Shown here piece after piece: positions 23,175-34,018 of a DNA stretch of 64,000 nucleotides; position 1 is the first letter of the stretch, and each line of letters opens with the position of its first letter. The stretch comes from Tremella fuciformis (taxonomy: Eukaryota; Basidiomycota; Tremellomycetes; Tremellales; Tremellaceae), in assembly GCA_032768795.1 (NCBI GenBank), contig CP136490.1:5642001-5706000 (forward strand), written 5' to 3'. A program made the position numbers and the translations under genes. A model generated the notes under the pieces. The model saw only the letters and a list, made by a program, of their open reading frames with translations, was not told the DNA's origin and did no database searches.

Positions 23175-26100
23175 CTAGACTTTCCACGTATCCGGGCCGA
23201 AGTAGCCCTTTTCAGGAATGGTGCGGTACGCTACGCCATTATAATCGCCCGCTGAGTCATCAGCACCGACTCTCTGGACAGCGAGGAAGAGGGACGCACT
23301 GTTCTGGTACACCGTGTTGCCCCACCAGTTGACGTTGATCTTGGCGAGGCCAAAGACGAGGAAGAGCACGAGGGCGCTGAGCGCGGTGCCGACTTCGAGA
23401 GCGGCAGAGAGGACGTAGTTGTACTTTGACCACCAGGCGAAACGGCGCCTGCGAACCCAGAACTGGAAGATGAACGACGTGACGAGCCACGCGGCGTAGT
23501 TGATGCCGGTGGCGGGCGGAATGGAGAGGGCGCCGTTGAAGATGACGGCGAGGTTGACGTTGCGAAGCACAGAGTCGCGGTACTTGCGCGTCCAGAGCCA
23601 GACGGGGATGGGGAGGACGGCCCCGGCGAGAATGGCCCACAGCTGAGGGTGGTAGAGAGCGCCCTTGGAGAAGAGACGGGCTGGACCGACGAGCGACCTG
23701 ACACAACGTTAGCCGACACGCCTGAATGGGAAAGGGTGGGACTGACCAGATGATGCTCGAGGTGTAGAACACGCGAGCATTAGAACAGTTCAGCAGGTTC
23801 GCCTGTCCAGAGTGGCAGATATCCGGTACGGTGGCGAAGAGAAGTTCTTTGGTGCCGATCTGGATCAGACCAGCGACGATAGTGGCGGACAGCTGGGCAA
23901 TGAAGGTTGAGCGAGGCGGAATCTTCATGTAGTGACCAAGTTTCTGGTCCGACACAAAGTAGAGCGCTTCGTACAAAGTGTAGACTGAGAACGACTTGGA
24001 CACCTAGCTTGTCAGCGCGTGTCTTTGCATCCCCGGTCCGTTGAACTGACCATGCCGGCAATCGTCTTGCCCTGAAAGAGGTAACCGGGGATGAGCTCGG
24101 CAAGCAGGTTGATGGCGACCGTCTGATTGGTCATGGCATAGATGAAGGCAGCGGGAATGAGATAGATGAGAGGCAGGAGGACCGATATGATGTATCCCCA
24201 AACGGGCAACTCGGTCTTGTACTTCTCGATGATCGCCACAGCCATGATGAAAGTCGCACCGAGCAGGATGAGGAACCACCAGTCGGGTACTTCTGGGTAC
24301 TTGCGCATGAGCTTCATGTGAATGTCCTCGATCTCGGTGCGCATGTTCCGGATCGTCTTCCAGATACGTGGACCGTGGAACAGAAGCGTGTGCATGAGCA
24401 GCGCAGTCGAAAGGGCAAAGGCGAGCATGAACGTCATGGAGAACGAGGCGGACAAGTACACCGGCGAGTACTCGGCGTAGGCCGTCTCGTTGAGCTGCAA
24501 GTCGGCAGTGACGATGGCCGAAGTCTCATAAATGTCACCGAAGCGGTCGGCGGCTTGGACAGTGCTGATCGGGATGTAGCTGAACTCCCAAACCTGGATG
24601 TCAGATACACCAACAATCAGCATGACTGCACTCACATTGGTGTAGTACAGGATCGGAGTGATGATCCAGTAAAACAGAACAAAACCAATGGCGATGTTGG
24701 CAGCGGCCCACCAAGGGGTGGTGAGGGGACTGCCAATGTAGGCAATTTGCACCCAATCGAATGTGAGGATCCCCATGCCAAGCCCCGTGGAGACACCAAA
24801 GAGCTGGTTGACAACGATGTTGTCCGGCACAATCCAGCAGGCATACGAGAAGTATGAGAGAGCGGTGAACAGATATCCTGTCTGTTCAGCTTAGGCCAAT
24901 CAGCCGGCAAGGAAGCTGACCTGGAAGGAAATACCAAGCAAAGGCAGCCCCACCAGCGACGAGCAAGAACTTGAGGCGACTCATGCCACCGTGGAATCCA
25001 TCTTCTTCGGCATGGAATGCGTTCAAGTTGGTCGCAATGACAAGGTTTCCAGGCCAAATCATACTTGCGGGGAAAACGACGAATCGCCTGGCGAGACCAG
25101 CAAAGGCGAAGCCGGTAAGCTGGGTGGAGAGCAGGAAGAAGATGTTGAAGGCGATGCCAAGAGGGTGCTCGTACCATTTCTCGAGGGAGACGATTGCGTA
25201 CATGGCGTATGCCGGCGCCAGACCGACGTTGGCCATCATGACGATGATCGTGTGCTCCTTGATGTTGAAGGGGCCGGGGTTCAGGGAAAAAGACCGGCCG
25301 GTCAACCAGCTCGGCAGGTAGAACGTGCGGATGGGCAACAGCCAAGCGAAGAACTTGCCGACAGGGTATGCGGCGACCTGAACCAGGAGAGGGGAGATGT
25401 AGGGCGAGGGGAAGCGGAGGAAGAAGAAAGTGTTGAGAGCCGTGCCGAGGATGGTGAAGATCATGCCAATGACGAATGCTCGAATGGTGAGGGCTGGGCG
25501 TAAGCAAGACGTAGAGAACATCGTGCGGACGTTGCTCACCAGGCATATCCGGGTCATCAATGTTGGAGACTGAGGCTCGCACTTCAGCATACGGACTGTC
25601 CTCCTCTGCCATGTCAAAGTCGACGACGGCTTCTTCGCCGACCTCGCTGTCCTTTGCGATCCCTCCCATACCATCTCCCCAGGTAGTCTTGCCATCGGGA
25701 ACGGTCATGTCGCCCGTCAACTCGGTCATGCCATAACTGCCTCGACTCATGCCACGCCTTGTGCCGGTGCCGGTGCCAGATTCGCTGGTGAGGGCAGTCT
25801 CACTGTCTGCGCCAGAGATGAGAGGTTGTGACGAGCGCATGCGACGGGTGGCATTGGTAGGTCGTGTGGTGGGTCCTTCTCCGCTGGCATACGATCCAGT
25901 TTCCGACATTGCCTCAGACTCGAAGGATGTTCGCGAGTCTTCGGTGGTGGTGAAGTGAGAAGTGCCGGTCATGGCGGTGGTCGCGGTGCCCATCTTCCTC
26001 CTCTGCATGCGATTAAAGAGCGAGCGTCCGGTCTGGGGCCTGGACGGCCCGCTCGACGCGGAAGCCGCCGCATTGTCTCTCGCTTGACGGGCGTTGATAG

Positions 26101-26707
26101 CGAAGGCGAAAGCGGAGTTGTTTGGGTTCTGCCTGCCACTGAAAGGCGGGGGATTGTTGATGTCGTAAGCCAACTCTGGGATATGACCACCGACATCGAC
26201 GGCACCGGGAGGGGTGAGTCCAGTACTGCCTCGCCTGACGCCGGGGATGACCGGTGACGCGACGCCCTGACCGCCAAATCCAAAGGTTCCTCCCGTCACA
26301 TGTGTGCCAGCTGTCGTCGGGGCGGGGTAGGCGCTTGTCCCCGCCGTGGTCGGCATATGGCTGGTACCAGGGGCCGAGGTGGTGTAGTCGGAGAAGCCAG
26401 CATTGGGTACGGCCGAAGTGGCTGGGCGTTCGAAGGCAAAGACATCCTTGTCCGGCTCCTCGTCATCAAACTCGTCGTCTTCGTCAAAGTCATCGCCTTC
26501 TGGGTAGAATTGCTGGTCGGGAAGGTCGCCGAGTCCTTCCAGGGGAGTGGCTACGCGCTTTGTATTAGGCCTTCGGACGCCGGTGCGCGGACGACGCGCA
26601 GAGGTGGGCCGATTCGCGTCTGTCGGGGCTGACGAGCCCGCTTCTGGCTCGACTGGCGCGGGTGCGGGTTCCGAGAAGGCGGACGTGGGGGGTTTCCCCT
26701 CGCCCAT
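23175..26707 (-). CDS. OPT-family oligopeptide transporter
   Basis: OPT proteins are proton-coupled plasma-membrane importers of tetra- to hexapeptides and longer peptides. The ATG at 26707 sits in a strong context (GCCACCATGG). A polar N-terminus of about 370 residues precedes roughly 14 to 16 hydrophobic segments. Family signatures are present: NPGPFNIKEH near the first segments, and KIPPR in GHYMKIPPRSTFIAQL. The C-terminus reads RTIPEKGYFGPDTWKV. Several introns interrupt it, including ones near 23697-23748, 24003-24051, 24600-24637, 24880-24920 and 25495-25540. The long acidic and Thr-rich N-terminus (FDEDDEFDDEEPDKDVFAFE) is probably cytosolic and regulatory. A Cryptococcus OPT protein imports the Qsp1 quorum peptide, so this gene is worth pairing with the repeat-peptide gene, but only as a hypothesis. 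Confidence 0.92.
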
Positions 26708-28750
26708 GGTGGCGGTGACGCGAGGGTGACTACACCCGCACTACTGCGACAGGCGTCAGCAAACGCATTCGAAATGGTGAGAGTGAAAAAGGTGGAAGTG
26801 GGAGGAAGGAAAAAGAGTGTTGGATTTAGTGAGCGGCTAGTGTCAGGGGGAGGACCGGGATCTGTTGAAGGTGCACGGACTTGTGACGCTGGTGATCGAG
26901 AAATCCGACACGGGTACTCACGAGACGAGGTGGAAAGAGTCGCGTTGTCCGCGAGGGAATGTCTATCGGTTCTTGACTTTGCTGATCCAGATTGAGACAG
27001 AAGAAGAGAGGAAAAAGATGAAGAAGCAGGGAGAGTGAGTGGGCGGGTGTGAAAGATTGGGAAAATGAATGAACGAGGATGTGCTTGGTAGGGGGCGGCG
27101 AGATCTTGGCGGTACTGTCCTACGACTCTTTCAGGTATCCTTTGGGAGGTCAAGGCGGGGCGGGCCGGGGTCCTGGTAGCACGAGGTGGCAGTCAGAGGG
27201 CGACGCCCTGGTCGTCGTGTATTTGTATTTGCGACGATCCAATTCTATCCTTGGCAGCAGCGGCGGCAGCAGCAGCAACAGCAGGGCTTTATCCTGTTCT
27301 CCCAGGGGGATCCGCGCTCCTGTCGGCGTCCGGTGATGGTCGTCGTCGCGTCGTGACGAGTTGTCGAGGGGGTCCGGTTGGCGGTGTCCAACGACGGCGT
27401 CGACGGCGACGGGCAAGGAAGCAATAATGTAGAACGAGGACCCAAGAATCTGGGATGTGATGAGGACGGACGGGGCTGGCTTGAGGATGCGGAAAGGGAG
27501 GCAAGGTAGGAGCAGGCAAGGGAGCAGAGGAGAGAGTAATTCAGGGGACAGGATGTGTGTCAGAGAGGGCGAGGGCTGGATCTTGGGCTCGTGCGGTGTT
27601 CCTGGATGGGCACCTCCGACTGACCCGTCCGTCTGTCCGATCAATGATCCTACCGACGACGACAAGACAAAGTGACAAGAGAACAACAAGACACGACAGA
27701 CGATGCATACCATAATTCTCCACGATGATCCTCCGACAACGGAACTGCGTTCCTCTCGGGTCCGCGGAGTGGGTGGGCTTGGAGCGGAATGTCGCGTCAA
27801 AACGATGAATTCGCGCAACCGGGTGACAGACCCGCGACAGTGGTCCAAAGGCTGGGCTGGAGCTTTTCTATTCAGACGCAGTTGTGTACGTGTCGTACGC
27901 TCGTACGTATGTCTGTCTCTCTAATCCGACCGCGCATTTCCGCGGGTCTCGCGTGAGTTGCTGTACCAGCGCTGATCAGATTAGACGGACTTGGTCAAAA
28001 GGATTAATTACTGCCTATCGAGTGGCTGACCCGTGGTAGCTAGAGACGAGGGTGAGGTGCTGCAGCAGCAAGGGAAACAGAGAGGATATACCGGGTCCCT
28101 GGGTCCAGCCCTTTCTTCATTCGTCATACTGCACTGCAGCTCTTCGTCGACGCAGCTTTGCCTTGCGAGCCCGAGCTGTTTTTAAACGCAAACGCAGAGC
28201 GTTCACAGTTTGCAGGACCGACGTGCCTGAGTCGGAACCTTTTTCTCTCTCGGTGCTGCTGACATGGTATGCGGTCGATGCTGAGTGTCGTGCGGAGCTG
28301 TGAGATGTCTGGCGGCTTCGAGCGATGCGAGACGCACATATATATATATCTGCAGCATTCGACCGCTGGGGTGGGGCTGTGGGCGCATGGGCGGGCAGCT
28401 GGGGTAGAAGATGGCTGGTGGTAGTGCGTTTCTCCGTGCCCTGTAGCGTTCTGCTCGGAGAACTCCCGCTTTCTCTGCGGCTGCGCATGATGCTTCGGAG
28501 GCAGACTACGAGTGTCCACCCTCTCTCAACACGTCCCACATCCTCACGGCTCAAGATGCGGTCTACATAGCGGCGTGGTCCGATGGAAGACTCAGCGATA
28601 GAAGACTCGACGGAAAGACTTCCGACGCGTTCTAGTGAATGTTTACGTAAACAGGATCACCGCTCATCAGTTTGGGCGACTGCATGCATCTGTCTGTCCA
28701 CCCATATCGCCGTAACCCAGATACTGGCCACCCGTCACATCTCCAACAGG
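26708..28750. other. long divergent promoter region between OPT transporter and sfh1
   Basis: About 2 kb with no supportable gene. A likely 5'-leader intron of the OPT transcript lies on the minus strand around 26863-26921 (GTGAGTACC to CAACAG). A CAG/CGG-rich run at about 27253-27285 and an AT run (about 28338-28350, ATATATATATAT) are the main low-complexity features. A 232-codon minus frame at 27150-27848 is low-complexity and lacks domains, so it is not annotated. Confidence 0.4.
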
Positions 28751-30846
28751 ATGTACACCCCGCAGGAGGGTCCTCGACGACGAGGCAGGCCGCCTCGAAA
28801 CCCGCAACCGCCGCCGAATGCCGGGGTCTCCGTCCCCCAGTTACCGGGGCAGCAGTACGCGTATGGGCAACGAGGTGAGTCGCATCGCATCACAGCGCAC
28901 TGAGCATGGTCCATCGTGCACGATCCTTGTCCCTCTTTGCCCCTGTAGCCCTCACCCTCGTGGTCAAGCTAAATATGCGGCCTACTACATGCGGACGAGA
29001 GCTGACTACGATCTCATTGCTTCTTGACTACCTTCACCATCTGCAACATGACACATGCTCGTCGCACAACAGGCGCCCAGCCGTCCTCTTACAACGCCCA
29101 GTACCGCCCGCCTGGCGCCGGCGGGCCCAGCTCGCATCCCTACGGCCACAATGCCGCCCCAGGAGCGATGAACAGCCGGCCCGTCTACCGACACCCCCAA
29201 ACGCACCCACCCGGCGCTCTGCCATTCTTCGTGCCGCCCCCGGGACAGACGACGTTGGACCCATCGTTGTCCAACCCGCCAGACAGCCAAGGCTTCTACT
29301 CGACCTACGCCTCGCGCTTGCGCACAGGCGTGACTGGCCTCATTCAGCCGGACAATATCTCCGGCGGGCCCCGCGAGAGGGAGTACTTCTTGGCCGAGAT
29401 GGAGAGGGAGATGGTGCAGGTCAGGTCGGGCTCGGGGACGTCCACACCGCGCTTCGAGAGCCCAGCGCCATTCACGAGTGGCCGGGGCAGTCGGGCGGCA
29501 GCGGCGGCATCGACTTTGTCTGGCCGCCGCAGCCGAGTGGTCAACTATGCCGAGAAGGCTAGTGATGATGAGGCCGATGAGGAGAGCAGCGAGGAAGAGA
29601 GCGACGAGGTCATTGGCGAGGCGGCGAGCGATCCGGATGATACGGATTACGGGAGCAAGAAGAAGGCCAAGGTCGAGAAGGATCGTTCGGCCGGAGCTTT
29701 GCTCGCACAGCAACAGCAGTCCACTCAGACCCAGGGGCTGGATGCGCAGACGGCTATGCGCGTGGGCAGGCTCAGGAAGAAGAAAGAAGAGCTGGATAGG
29801 GGCTGGACGTGGTTGGGCGACAGGGTGCCCGGGGATCGCGTCCGGAGCAAGCGCGTCATGCCCACCAAGCACATTTACATGTGAGTCGGACCAAAGCGAC
29901 ATTCGTAACCGCGAGTGCATACACTTACGTGCAGCTCTGAGGAACTGCTCGAGCGCGAGGCGGAAAAGCCCGAGCTTCTAGTGCCCATCACCATCGACCT
30001 GGAGGTACCGTCCGACACACCAGACGCACCTGGCATGCAAGGCCAGGGGATCAAGATCAAAGACCGCTTCTTGTGGAACATCAACGAGCCATTCATCTCC
30101 CCGAATCTGTTCGCCCAGATCTTCTGCGACGACCTGGACATCTCGCCCAGGACGTATGCGCCGCTCATCGCCGAGCTCATCTCGAATCAGGTCGAAGAGG
30201 CCCAGGGCATTGCCGAGATCGACGTGGTCGACGAGGAGGTGACAGAGGAAGATGTGGTGTGGAGCGACGAGGAGGTCGAAGATGTCATGGAGGTCGACGA
30301 GAACGGCGACGAGTATATCGTGGAGAAGGTGTGGGCAGAGTCGGACTGCCGCGTCACCCTCAACGTATGTCCTTTGCAATCCGCTAGAGGAATCAGCGCT
30401 GACTACAGCTCGACATACAAATATACACCCACCTCCTGCGCGACCGTATCGAGTGGGACCTCTCGTCCACACTGTCCCCATACATCTTCGCCAAGTCGTA
30501 CGCGGCCGACCTGGGCCTCACAGGCGAAGCGATCCCGCTCATAGCTCACGCCCTCACGGAGGAGATCCTCAAACACAAGAAAGACGCACTGGATCTAGAG
30601 CTCTTCGCGCAGGCTCATCCAGACGAGCAAGGCCGCTGGGAGCGATCCCTGCCCTTGCCGCGGGTGACGAATCGCAAAGGCTCTCAGCGGCTCGCGGGGG
30701 TTTGGCGCGACTGGTGGGAGCGGGAAGAGTACGGGCCTGTCATGGTCGAACTGACGCTGGAGGAGATGGAGAAGCGAGAGCTGGAGCGCATGCGCGAGGC
30801 CAGGCGGGTCATGCGTACACTGACGGGCATCAAACGGCGCCGATGA
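28751..30846 (+). CDS. sfh1: SNF5/SMARCB1-family chromatin-remodelling subunit (Sfh1/Snf5)
   Basis: Snf5-family proteins are core subunits of RSC or SWI/SNF. The ATG at 28751 opens MYTPQEGPRRRGRPPRNP, an AT-hook-like motif. A 198-nt intron (28875-29072) joins it to a Gln/Pro/Gly-rich stretch. After an acidic segment (SDDEADEESSEEESDE) comes MPTKHIYISEELLE, then the SNF5 domain: LVPITIDLEVPSDT, IKIKDRFLWNINEPFISP, FAQIFCDDLDISP. The second SNF5 repeat includes CRVTLNLDIQIYTHLLRDRIEWDLSS and YAADLGLTGEAIPLIAHALTEEIL. Further introns: about 29881-29935 and 30366-30408. The C-terminal Trp-rich stretch and basic tail fit Sfh1. Sfh1 against Snf5 proper cannot be decided from sequence alone. Confidence 0.88.
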
Positions 30847-30973
30847 AAAGAAACCCTCGCAAGCGATCATCAGGATACATGGGGCATGCATGTCGCATAT
30901 ATTTTGTTTTAGCCTAACTTGTTGTATACAATTCCCCACTCCCTTGCAACTCCCTCCATTCCTCTCGCCGCTC

Positions 30974-32287
30974 TTACTTCCTCGGACTCCTGCTGTCGCT
31001 CGGCGTGTAGCTCTTGCGCCGCCTGGGCGGGCTTCTGCTCCTGCTTCTGCTGCGCGAATCCATCGACACGCTCCGATCTCTCCTCTTCGGCGGGGGACTC
31101 CTGCTCCTGCGCGGGCTGGGACTGCGCGACTCGCTCGTGTACCTCCGTCGGCGCACGGGGCTGCGCGAGCGCGAGCGGGAATAGCTGCGCGCGCTCCTGG
31201 GGCTCCTGCTCCGACTGAGACTGCGGCTGCGCGACGGACTCCTTCGCGCGCCGTAGCTCGGGCTGGGCCGTCTGGGCCTGCGGTCGGGCGAACGGGACCT
31301 GCCTGGTCCATAGCGACCTGCGCCGGGCGGGCCATAGCCCTCAGGCCCACCTGGTCCACCTGGTCCACTGGGCCCAGAATCGTAGTAGTTCCTATACCCC
31401 GGCCCACCACCGCGAGGCGGGCCGTACCCCCCTCTCCCGCGATACCCCCCGCCGTACCCGCCTCGCTGGGGTCCGCCGGGATAGTACGAGTCCCCAGCGC
31501 CGCCGCCTGGTCCGCCGCGCGGAGGAGGGCCGCGAGGAGGGGGACCGCGAGCGTCGCGGTATCGCGGCGGAGAGTGCGAGCGGGATCTGTATCGCCGTCC
31601 GCCGCCGCGAGGCGATGGCGAGCGGGAGTACGAGGGAGACCGGCGTCGTTTTGGCGGAGGGGAGCGCGAGCGGGAGTACGAGCGACGTCGGATAGGCGGG
31701 GCGGGGCGGACGGGCGAGGGGGGCTGAGGGGCGGGCAGGGGGTGCTCGGAGATCTGCTCGTCAGCGTGGTCGGGCTGGAAGGGAGAGAGGTAGCTCACTT
31801 GGACAGAGAGGAAGGACCCGTCCAGCTGACCGCCGTCCATGTGCTTAACCGCCTTCTCCGCCTGGCTGGGCGTCTCAAATTCCAATGCTGCTTTGCCGCG
31901 ATTCAACCCAGCTGCATTCCCGTCAGCCACCATCAACGAGAAATAGAAAGACCGGGTCAACGCACAGACTTTGAACAGAGGCAAGTCCAGCCCCGTCACA
32001 CGGCCGTACTCCCCGAAGATCTCCTCGAGGTGTGCGCGCTGGACGTTTTTCGTCAAACCGGAGACAACGATGACTCGGAAACCCTTCTCGTCGGAGGCTG
32101 CAGCGTGACCATTACCGTTCGCGCGGTTAGGCGGCGAGCGCGAGCGTGACCGAGAGGGCGAGGGAGGTCGTCGCGCGGGCGAAGCGGACATGGAGACATC
32201 TCTCGCGTCATCCCGCTTGCGAGGCGAAGGCGACTTGGAAAGCGGTTTCGGCGACCGCGAGCGGCCTCTAGGTGGTGATGAAGCCAT
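30974..32287 (-). CDS. RNPS1-like SR/RGG protein with one RRM
   Basis: RNPS1 is an SR-related splicing activator and peripheral exon-junction-complex component. The ATG at 32287 opens MASSPPRGRSRSPKPLSKS, an RS-rich N-terminus of about 65 residues. A single RRM follows (FRVIVVSGLTKNVQRAHLEE, IFGEYGRVTGLDLPLFKV, GKAALEFETPSQAEKAVKHM). The GLTKNV and acidic EIFGEYG positions match RNPS1 better than classical SR proteins. The C-terminal half is Arg-Ser-Pro and Gly-rich. One intron of 54 nt (31912-31965) is in frame, so retention would leave the reading frame open. It lies tandem to, and downstream of, the DNAJC8-like gene. Confidence 0.8.
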   Translation of the reverse strand: MASSPPRGRSRSPKPLSKSPSPRKRDDARDVSMSASPARRPPSPSRSRSRSPPNRANGNGHAAASDEKGFRVIVVSGLTKNVQRAHLEEIFGEYGRVTGLDLPLFKVCALTRSFYFSLMVADGNAAGLNRGKAALEFETPSQAEKAVKHMDGGQLDGSFLSVQVSYLSPFQPDHADEQISEHPLPAPQPPSPVRPAPPIRRRSYSRSRSPPPKRRRSPSYSRSPSPRGGGRRYRSRSHSPPRYRDARGPPPRGPPPRGGPGGGAGDSYYPGGPQRGGYGGGYRGRGGYGPPRGGGPGYRNYYDSGPSGPGGPGGPEGYGPPGAGRYGPGRSRSPDRRPRRPSPSYGARRSPSRSRSLSRSRSPRSARSYSRSRSRSPVRRRRYTSESRSPSPRRSRSPPPKRRDRSVSMDSRSRSRSRSPPRRRKSYTPSDSRSPRK

Positions 32288-32581
32288 GTCGCAGAGGTGA
32301 TGAATTCAGTCTGAACAGAAATCTCGAGAACATAGGAACAGTCTCCTACAGATGACCGGCGTCGGCCGGCGGAAATTCATTGGCAATCGGGAGTGTGGCA
32401 CCTTCGTCTGTACCATCTCTGCCGCCCATATCAATCGCATGCAAAATGCATACGAGTATCCAGTAATCAAGAATGGAGATATACAACATACTACGCGGTG
32501 ACCAGGCTCGATCATGCACAGCGCGCGCAAAACGGATGGAAAATGAGGACGAACCGGCGATCACAACCAACCGATATCGAT

Positions 32582-33762
32582 CTAGCCCAGGACATGTATG
32601 TTCTTCTTCGACTTTTTCGACTTCTTCGCGCTGAAATCTCGCCAGTGATCGATGCGTTCTTCGCGACGTTCTGTTGTGTCAGATATGGTCATAGCAGATA
32701 AGAGAATGCAGAGGAGGAAGGAAAGATAGATGTGGGATAGGGAGGGAAGGGGGAAATGCGTGTCAGTACGTGCTCCCGTGGACAAGCACAAGGAAAGGGG
32801 ATAGGGCAAAGCCGCGTGCCGACGCTCAGCACATTTGGGGCGGTCCTGCTTGCAGGGGTCGTAAGAGAAGACCTCTCAACGTTCAAAGGGACCAGAAAAA
32901 ATGCTCACCTTCCCATTTTTGATGTGCTTCCTGTTTCCTCTTCCGCTCATTCACCTCGTGCTCGGCTTTCGCTTTTTCCGCCCCCTCGTTCGCATAGGCA
33001 ACCTTTTGCTTCCTGCATGATCAGCAGCTGCGACGTTGTGAATTGACATGACTCACCGCCGGCGATCTATCTCGTCCTGGACCAAAATCTCCTTTGCCTT
33101 ATTTCTCACTTGTTCTTCGAATGGAGGTTTGAGGTTGGCTAATCTCGGATCGCTGTCTTCGACCTTTGTCGAGAATCCACTGCCCAGTATTCTGCCCGTC
33201 AGGATATGCCCAGGGCCATGACATTGCGAGAAAGACTTACGATTTCAGTACTTGAGTACGTGAGTGGTTCATGATAGCGTCAATTTCTACACGTTTGCCT
33301 TTATCTGAAAGGTGTGCCTCAGCCTAGAAGGAATCAGTTCATACTCTCGGTAAAAAAGCAGTGTGGTGGGCTAACCTTTTTCAGAAAGTCAAATGCCTGT
33401 ACACCGCCGAAGCGGCCTCGTCAGCACTGTCTCTGGGCAGATGGAAGAGAGAGGCGCACCTGTTCTGCGTGCTCATGCTTGAACTTGTCGGGATGCATCA
33501 GCAATGATTTCTTCCGGTATTGCTTTTTCACTTCCGCCTCGCTCGCAGTCACAGGAAGATCGAGGATGTCATAGGGGCTGTACGCGTCAGCTTCGTGATG
33601 ATAGACATGGCGAGGAATGACTCACTTCAACTTGAATGCCTTCATGATCCTCTGCACCTGCTTTGTCAACATCCGTTCGTTTCGGTCCCCAGGCTATTCA
33701 CTCACCTCTATCTCCCTCGCCAGATCATTCGCATTGCGCGACAGTAGTGCGTCTACAGACAT
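32582..33762 (-). CDS. DNAJC8/Spf31-like J-domain protein
   Basis: DNAJC8 (fission yeast Spf31) associates with the spliceosome. The ATG at 33762 opens [19 protein letters not shown]. The J domain reads [20 protein letters not shown] followed by [20 protein letters not shown], with the HPD motif intact. The rest is charged and helical ([20 protein letters not shown]), then [20 protein letters not shown] and a basic Lys-rich end, typical of DNAJC8. Seven introns are required. Six are 40-65 nt and the last is 238 nt (32671-32908), the longest seen in this gene. Its upstream neighbour is divergent tfg1 (256 bp away). Confidence 0.88.
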
Positions 33763-34018
33763 GTCGATAAACGATTACTGCGGAGTCGAGATAGAGTGAA
33801 AGAGACAGATGACTGGGCGGCAAAACAGGTCGCGGTCGTCGCCCCCTGGGCGCCGGCGCTCGGCGTTTCAGCCGGGTGGCAATCAGCCGAGAGTCCATTT
33901 CACGCCTCGCCTTTGGCTGTACTTTGTCGCTTCCTTGGTACTCGACACTCATTAGAGCTAACATGTCCTCATGACCGACCAGTGAGCGAGGCGACTGGCC
34001 TCCGACCCACTCAGCAGC

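Noticed and set aside
23231..23719. Ser/Pro-rich minus frame and related frames inside the OPT gene
   Set aside because: They are shadows of the transporter coding sequence in other frames.
27150..27848. 232-codon minus-strand frame in the OPT/sfh1 gap
   Set aside because: Low-complexity sequence with Leu runs from CAG-type repeats, no domain, and no clear ATG context. More likely part of the OPT 5' leader.
29034..31410. Large minus- and plus-strand frames overlapping sfh1 and the RNPS1-like gene
   Set aside because: GC-rich coding DNA gives long open frames on the opposite strand. These lack domains and overlap well-supported genes.
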